The notes below the pieces were generated by a model. It did no database searches. It was not told where the DNA came from and was given only the letters and a program-made list of their open reading frames with translations. Below, one piece after another: positions 59,348 through 64,000 of a stretch of 64,000 nucleotides of DNA. Each line of letters begins with the position of its first letter. The stretch's first letter is position 1. Source of the DNA: Halapricum desulfuricans (GTDB taxonomy: Archaea > Halobacteriota > Halobacteria > Halobacteriales > Haloarculaceae); contig NZ_CP064787.1 in NCBI RefSeq assembly GCF_017094505.1, positions 2,418,001-2,482,000 of the forward strand, read 5' to 3'. Made by a program: the position numbers and the translations under genes.

Positions 59348-62047
59348 ATGACTTTGCACGCCAGAGAGATAAACCAGGACGTCAGGGAACTGGGCGAGCT
59401 CCTGGGATCGGTCATCAAACATCAAAGCTCCGAGGAGGCGTTCGACCTCGTCGAGACGGTGCGCAACGCGGCGATCAACTACCGGCGCGGCGACGCCGAT
59501 AGCCGGGACCCGATCCACGACACGCTCGATCGGCTGTCTCCGGAAAAGCAGGACGTCGTTGCACGTGCGTTCACGACCTACTTCGAACTCATCAATCTCG
59601 CCGAAGAGCGCGAACGCGTTCGTGAGATCCGAGAGGGCAGTCAGGACGGCGTACTCGACGACAGCGTGGAGGAGGCCGCCGAATACCTCTACGAGCACGA
59701 CGTCGACCCGGAGACCGTCGAGTCGATCCTCGAGGACGTGTTGATCCAGCCGACGTTCACGGCCCATCCGACCGAAGCGCGGCGCAAGACGGTCAAGGCG
59801 AAGCTCCGTGACATCGCCGGCAACCTGGAGGAACTGGACGAGGTGCGGCTGACGGAAAACGAGGACCGGCGGGTCCGCCGGAACGTCCGCGCGCAGGTGA
59901 CGAGCCTCTGGCAGACGCCACAGGTCAGAGACCGCCGGCCGGAAGTCACCGACGAGGCGCTGAACGTCCAGTGGTACCTCGAGAACGTCCTGTTCGACGT
60001 CATCGACGAGGTCTACGAGGAGTTCGAGTGGGCGCTTGACGACGTCTACGAGTCCGAGATCGACGTGCCGAAACTCTACGAGTTCCGCTCGTGGGCCGGG
60101 TCCGACCGCGACGGCAACCCGTACGTGACGCCCGAAGTCACCGCCGAGACGCTCGAGCGACAGCGCGACGTCGTGCTCCCGCTGTACCGTGACCGACTGA
60201 AGGAACTATCGGGCGTGCTGACACAGGACGGCCGCCAGATCGACGTCGGAGAGCGCTTCCAGGAGCGACTCGACGCTCACCGCGAACGGCTGCCCGGTAT
60301 CGCCGCCGAAGCCAAAGAGCGCTATCCGAACGAGCCCTACCGACAGAAACTCAAGCTGATGCGCGAGTCGGTGCTGCGGGTTTCGGACGTCCGCTCTGGC
60401 GGCTACAGCGACGAGGACGAGTTCCTCGAGGACCTGCGAGCGATCGCCGACAGCCTCGAACGCAACGGCGCCGGCCAGATCTCCGAGACCTACGTCGAGC
60501 CGCTGATGCGGAAGGTCGCGACGTTCGGGTTCACCCTCGCCAGCCTCGATCTGCGCGACCACCGCGGGATGCACACCGACGCGATCGCCGAGGCGGTCGA
60601 CCAGCAAGAGGACATCGACTACAAGGGAATGGACGAACAGGAGCGCCAGGAGTTCCTGACCGAGGCGATCCTGCAGGACGAGCCGATCATCGACATCACG
60701 GACAGAGCAGAGCTCTCAGACGACGCCGAGCGCGTGCTCAGGCGCTTCGAAGAGGCGGCCAACTGGCAGCAGGAGTTCGGCGTCGACGCGATCGACACCT
60801 ACGCGATCAGCTGGTTCGAAGAGCCGAGCCACGGGCTGGAGGTGCTGTTCCTCGGCGACCAGGCCGGAATCGTCGACCTGCCGGGCTACTGTGGGTTCGA
60901 CATCGTCCCGCTGCTCGAGAGCGAGTACGCGCTCTCGGGCGCACGCCGGATCATGGGGACGCTGTTCGAGAACGAGGCCTACGCACAGGCGCTGGAGGCG
61001 CGCAACGACACCCAGGAGATCATGCTGGGGTATTCCGACTCCAACAAGGAGAACGGCTATCTCGCGGCCCAGTGGTCGCTGTACCGCAACCAGAAGCGAC
61101 TTGCGGCGATCCACGACGACTACGATATCGACCTGCGGCTGTTCCACGGTCGCGGGGGATCGATCTCCCGCGGCGGCGTGCCGATGCACGAGGCGATGCT
61201 GGCGCTACCCAACGAGACCTGCAACGGCCAGATCAAGTTCACCGAGCAGGGCGAGGCCATCTCCGAGAAGTACGCCAACGACAGCATCGCTGAGCGGAAC
61301 CTCGAACAGATGGTCAACGCGCAGGTCAAGGCGCGTCACAACGCGATGCACGAGCCGATCGAGGAGGTCCCCGACGAGTGGATGTCGGCAATGGAGACTG
61401 CGTCCGACGCCGCCCGCGAGGAGTATCAGGGCCTGCTGGAGACCGACGGGTTCGTCGAGTTCTTCGGGCAGGCGACGCCGATCGGCGTCATCGAGGACCT
61501 GAACCTCGGTTCGCGGCCCGCCTCACGGAGCGGCGAACGCAGCGTCGAGGACCTGCGCGCGATCCCGTGGGTCTTCTCCTGGACGCAGGCCCGCTGTATC
61601 ATCCCCGGCTGGTACTCGCTGGCGTCCGGGATCGAGGCCTACCTCGAGAACGGCGGCGATGTCGAGACGCTCCAGACGATGTACGAGGAGTGGCCGTTCT
61701 TCAACACGATCCTGGATCACGCCGCGCTGGCGCTTGCCCGCACCGACATGGAGATCGCCCAGCAGTACGCCGACCTGGCCGACGACGAGTTGCGCGAGAA
61801 GATCTTCCCGACCATCCGAAACGAGTACGAGAGCGCAGTCGATCTCGTCCTCGAGATCACCGGTCGCGACGAGCTCACCCACCGTGACTGGCTCGAAGAG
61901 AACCTCGAACGCCGCAACCCGTACGTCGACCCGCTGAACCTCCTCCAGATCCGGCTGCTGGCCCAGAGCCACCTCACCGAGACCGAACAGCAGACGCTGC
62001 GACTCACGGTCCACGGCATCGCTGCCGGGATGAAAAACACCGGATAA
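59348..62047 (+). CDS. ppc: Phosphoenolpyruvate carboxylase
   Basis: 899 residues, bacterial-type full-length form. TAHPTEARRKTV (catalytic His near residue 139), GYSDSNKENGYLAAQW, FHGRGGSISRGGVPMHEA (substrate loop, slightly different from the usual GGTVGRGG), and a C-terminal TLRLTVHGIAAGMKNTG (usual MRNTG). It makes oxaloacetate from PEP and bicarbonate. Its divergent partner is the por operon. The combination suggests balancing pyruvate and PEP use in fermentative or anaplerotic carbon flow. Confidence 0.95.
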   Translation: MTLHAREINQDVRELGELLGSVIKHQSSEEAFDLVETVRNAAINYRRGDADSRDPIHDTLDRLSPEKQDVVARAFTTYFELINLAEERERVREIREGSQDGVLDDSVEEAAEYLYEHDVDPETVESILEDVLIQPTFTAHPTEARRKTVKAKLRDIAGNLEELDEVRLTENEDRRVRRNVRAQVTSLWQTPQVRDRRPEVTDEALNVQWYLENVLFDVIDEVYEEFEWALDDVYESEIDVPKLYEFRSWAGSDRDGNPYVTPEVTAETLERQRDVVLPLYRDRLKELSGVLTQDGRQIDVGERFQERLDAHRERLPGIAAEAKERYPNEPYRQKLKLMRESVLRVSDVRSGGYSDEDEFLEDLRAIADSLERNGAGQISETYVEPLMRKVATFGFTLASLDLRDHRGMHTDAIAEAVDQQEDIDYKGMDEQERQEFLTEAILQDEPIIDITDRAELSDDAERVLRRFEEAANWQQEFGVDAIDTYAISWFEEPSHGLEVLFLGDQAGIVDLPGYCGFDIVPLLESEYALSGARRIMGTLFENEAYAQALEARNDTQEIMLGYSDSNKENGYLAAQWSLYRNQKRLAAIHDDYDIDLRLFHGRGGSISRGGVPMHEAMLALPNETCNGQIKFTEQGEAISEKYANDSIAERNLEQMVNAQVKARHNAMHEPIEEVPDEWMSAMETASDAAREEYQGLLETDGFVEFFGQATPIGVIEDLNLGSRPASRSGERSVEDLRAIPWVFSWTQARCIIPGWYSLASGIEAYLENGGDVETLQTMYEEWPFFNTILDHAALALARTDMEIAQQYADLADDELREKIFPTIRNEYESAVDLVLEITGRDELTHRDWLEENLERRNPYVDPLNLLQIRLLAQSHLTETEQQTLRLTVHGIAAGMKNTG

Positions 62048-62210
62048 CGCCGTCCGTCTGGCTCGCTTCGTCGTCTGCAGTCTTTGACTGGCTGTCCCCC
62101 GCGTCTGTTCGTCGCCGCCAGACGGGATTCCCCGGCACCCTATTTACAGACTCTGCGCAGTGCAAAGATAGAACCATTTATTTACGTCCGGGTAAACATA
62201 TCCGACAGGA

Positions 62211-62666
62211 ATGACACTACACACGATCCTGCTGGCAGTCGGACCGGACGACAACGACCGCGCGGAAGAGCTCGCCGAGGCCGTCGTCGAGATCGCGAAA
62301 CCGGCCGACGCGGAGGTCGTCATCGGCCACGTGTTCACCGAAAGCGAGTTCCGGCGAGCGGCCGAGCGGCTGGACTTCGACGACGACCTGGCGGACCCCA
62401 ACGAGGTCGCAAAGCGCCACCAGACGGTGCGGACGATGACGGAGTTGCTCGACGAGGCCGGCGTCGACTATACGATCCGCGGGGAAGTCGGCGAACACGC
62501 CGAGGAGATCGTCGAACTCGCGACGAAAGTCGAGGCCGATCGCGTCGTCGTCGGCGGTCGCAAGCGCTCGCCGACCGGCAAGGCCGTGTTCGGATCGACC
62601 GCACAGGCGGTCATGCTCGACGCGCCCTGTCCGGTGACGTTCGTGCGCGGCGAAGACAAAGAGTAG
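62211..62666 (+). CDS. Universal stress protein
   Basis: 151 residues. MTLHTILLAVGPDDNDRAEE start and a nucleotide loop VVVGGRKRSPTGKAVFGSTA near the end; this G-2x-K/G type differs from the strict ATP loop (G-2x-G-9x-G) but is close. Small alpha/beta fold, cytoplasmic. It converges on glpC, with a strong hairpin between them. Confidence 0.9.
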   Translation: MTLHTILLAVGPDDNDRAEELAEAVVEIAKPADAEVVIGHVFTESEFRRAAERLDFDDDLADPNEVAKRHQTVRTMTELLDEAGVDYTIRGEVGEHAEEIVELATKVEADRVVVGGRKRSPTGKAVFGSTAQAVMLDAPCPVTFVRGEDKE

Positions 62667-62677
62667 GCGGTCGTACC

Positions 62678-62699
62678 CCGACCGCCCGAGGGCGGTCGG
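62678..62699. terminator. Hairpin between convergent usp and glpC
   Basis: CCGACCGCCC and GGGCGGTCGG form a perfect 10-bp inverted repeat with a 2-base gap at 62678-62699. It lies between two convergent stops (62666 and 62719). It is a good candidate for a bidirectional 3'-end structure; no long T-run follows, so archaeal termination by T-run is not evident. Confidence 0.5.
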
Positions 62700-62718
62700 T
62701 CCGGAGCAGGCTTACCGA

Positions 62719-64000
62719 TCAGTCGATCAGCGCGGCTTCGATGAGTTCGAGCGGGTGGCGGACCTCGTAGCCGGTGCCGTGTTCCATCTGGCTCGCACAG
62801 GTGGGACACTCGGTCATGCCGGTCGTCCCCTCGGATTCCTCCATGTGCTCGAACATCTCCGAGCCGATCTCCATCGACTTCTCGTATTTTTCGGACTTCC
62901 AGCCGTAGGTGCCCGAGATGCCCGAGCAGGACTCGCCGACGTCCTCGACCGCGACGCCGTCGAGATCGCGGAAGAGCTCGATCGCCTGCCGTTCCAGCCC
63001 CTGATTGCGGGCGTGACACGGCGCGTGGTAGGCGAACTCCTCTTCGAGTTCGCCCGAGACTTCGGCCGCTTCGAGTTCCTGGCGGACGTCGGTGTGGATC
63101 CGGAGGTACTCGACGGCGTCGTAGGTGTGCTCGGCGAGGTCGTCGATCCCGTCGATGTCGAACAGCTCGGGGTACTCGTTGCGCAGCGCCATCGAACAGG
63201 AGGTACAAGAGGCGACGACGTCGGCCCCCTCCTCGATTGCGGCCGTGAGTTCCTCGACATTGGTCTCGGCGTGGCGGCGGGCGTCGTCGAGCATCCCGTT
63301 TGCGAACATCGGCGTGCCCGAGCACTTCTGGGGCGGGACCATGACCTCGTAGCCGAAGTGCTCGTAGATGCGGACCAGCGCCTTCGCGACCTCGGGCGTG
63401 TTGTAGTTCGAGTAACAGCCGTGGAAGTACGCGATCTTCTTGTCGTCCGAGTGGACCTTCGCGCCGCCACGCTCGGACCACCACTGCCTGAACGTCTGGG
63501 TGGCGAACTCGGGGAACTCCCGCTCGCTTGGGATGTGCATGACCTTCTCCATCGCCCACCGGACCGGACCGAAGTTCATGAAGAAGTTGGCCGTCCGCGG
63601 GAACATGCTCGCGAAGTACGCGGAGGTCCGGTAGTTGGCGAGGATCCGATTGCGGATGTACTTGACCGAGAGCTTCGACACCTGGTTGTCGACGTACTCC
63701 CCGCGGGCGGTGTTGTGCATCTGCGCCAGGTTGACCCCTGACGGACAGGACGTGTCACACCGAAGGCAGTTCGAACACTCCGAGATAGACGGATCGATCT
63801 CGTAGTCGTCGTCCGTCTGTTTGAGCCGCCACTGTTCGGGGCCTTGGAACTTCGGTCCCGGGAAGTCGTCGTCGACTTCCGCGACGGGACAGTTGGTGTC
63901 ACAGGTCGAGCACTTGTAGCACGAGTCCGCGCCGGGCCGGAGGTCGAAGCCGTCGTCCTCGGGGAAGACCTCCAGGGGTTCGTACTCTTCGCCTGTGTTC
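62719..64000 (-). CDS. glpC: Anaerobic glycerol-3-phosphate dehydrogenase subunit C (partial 5')
   Basis: The frame is open through the window edge, giving at least 427 residues. The N-terminal part has two 4Fe-4S motifs (CYKCSTCDTNCP and CSNCLRCDTSCP), followed by two CCG (Cys-Cys-Gly) domains (FHGCYSNYNTPEV ... CSGTPMFANGML; HAPCHARNQGLE ... CSGISGTYGWKSE). It is the membrane-associated electron-transfer subunit of GlpABC, feeding electrons from glycerol 3-phosphate to quinone. GlpA and GlpB would be expected upstream, beyond the window. Confidence 0.9.
   Translation of the reverse strand, partial: NTGEEYEPLEVFPEDDGFDLRPGADSCYKCSTCDTNCPVAEVDDDFPGPKFQGPEQWRLKQTDDDYEIDPSISECSNCLRCDTSCPSGVNLAQMHNTARGEYVDNQVSKLSVKYIRNRILANYRTSAYFASMFPRTANFFMNFGPVRWAMEKVMHIPSEREFPEFATQTFRQWWSERGGAKVHSDDKKIAYFHGCYSNYNTPEVAKALVRIYEHFGYEVMVPPQKCSGTPMFANGMLDDARRHAETNVEELTAAIEEGADVVASCTSCSMALRNEYPELFDIDGIDDLAEHTYDAVEYLRIHTDVRQELEAAEVSGELEEEFAYHAPCHARNQGLERQAIELFRDLDGVAVEDVGESCSGISGTYGWKSEKYEKSMEIGSEMFEHMEESEGTTGMTECPTCASQMEHGTGYEVRHPLELIEAALID

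Noticed and set aside
1-64000. tRNA, rRNA or CRISPR arrays
   Set aside because: No TTCGAATC-type T-loop with acceptor pairing, no rRNA-like core and no regular repeat-spacer array were found by eye. The only tandem array is the 30-bp promoter repeat, without spacers.

Overview
The window is a stretch of haloarchaeal chromosome (class Halobacteria). GC content is high, the proteins are strongly acidic, and the genes include archaeal-type ribosomal, proteasome, prolyl-tRNA synthetase, geranylgeranyl-diphosphate synthase and AglG-type N-glycosylation enzymes, plus Tat-type lipoproteins. The exact genus cannot be fixed. A tungsten aldehyde oxidoreductase, a four-subunit pyruvate:ferredoxin-type oxidoreductase, PEP carboxylase and anaerobic GlpC point to a lineage able to live anaerobically or by fermentation.

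Layout. 1-3.4 kb: an information-processing block (eL42, eS27, aIF2-alpha, Nop10, PAC2-like protein, J-domain protein). 3.4-9.1 kb: a tungsten/molybdenum block, with a Tfx regulator divergent from a tungstate ABC transporter, then a small molybdopterin-domain protein and an aldehyde ferredoxin oxidoreductase. 9.1-14.0 kb: GGPP synthase, RNase J, a membrane protein and ProS. 14.0-14.8 kb: a decayed dabA remnant between two palindromic elements. 14.8-26.3 kb: mixed housekeeping and accessory genes (ZIP transporter, nuclease lipoprotein, HTH regulator, USP, M48 protease, DMT exporter, CBS, RNase H-like, SPFH, orphan LysW, GNAT, M29 aminopeptidase). 26.3-28.4 kb: an AT-richer patch with a PQQ-repeat Tat protein. 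28.4-30.7 kb: TrmO, a disulfide oxidoreductase and a TDT-family transporter. 31.0-35.0 kb: a lipoyl-dihydrolipoamide dehydrogenase fusion, OsmC, split lipoate ligase and an AhpD-like protein. 35.1-45.9 kb: phosphomannomutase, proteasome beta, CDP-alcohol transferase, AK6-like kinase, HisC, CheC, a broken VapBC, GMC oxidoreductase and an FAH-fold enzyme. 45.9-55.6 kb: an IS6-type remnant followed by a surface-glycan island (three glycosyltransferases, three alkaline-phosphatase-superfamily enzymes, a flippase). 55.8-64 kb: porGDAB, ppc, a USP and glpC, which is cut by the window edge.

Two things stand out. First, the 31.0-35.0 kb cluster puts a lipoyl domain fused to its own reductase beside lipoate ligase and two thiol peroxidase-type proteins (OsmC and AhpD-like). 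In bacteria both of those families draw electrons from lipoylated proteins. The set reads as a self-contained lipoamide-driven peroxide/redox defence module. Second, four copies of an 82-bp palindromic element (one enlarged by a 21-bp internal duplication), plus one 79-bp look-alike, lie in the window. Four of the five begin exactly on the TGA stop codon of the upstream reading frame, and several sit at broken loci (dabA remnant, VapBC).

Several intergenic regions carry strong inverted repeats that look like operators: upstream of tupA, of the aldehyde oxidoreductase, of osmC, and between the divergent por operon and ppc. A 30-bp unit repeated three times lies upstream of the phosphomannomutase gene. 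Coordinates were read by hand from the sequence; no database search was run.
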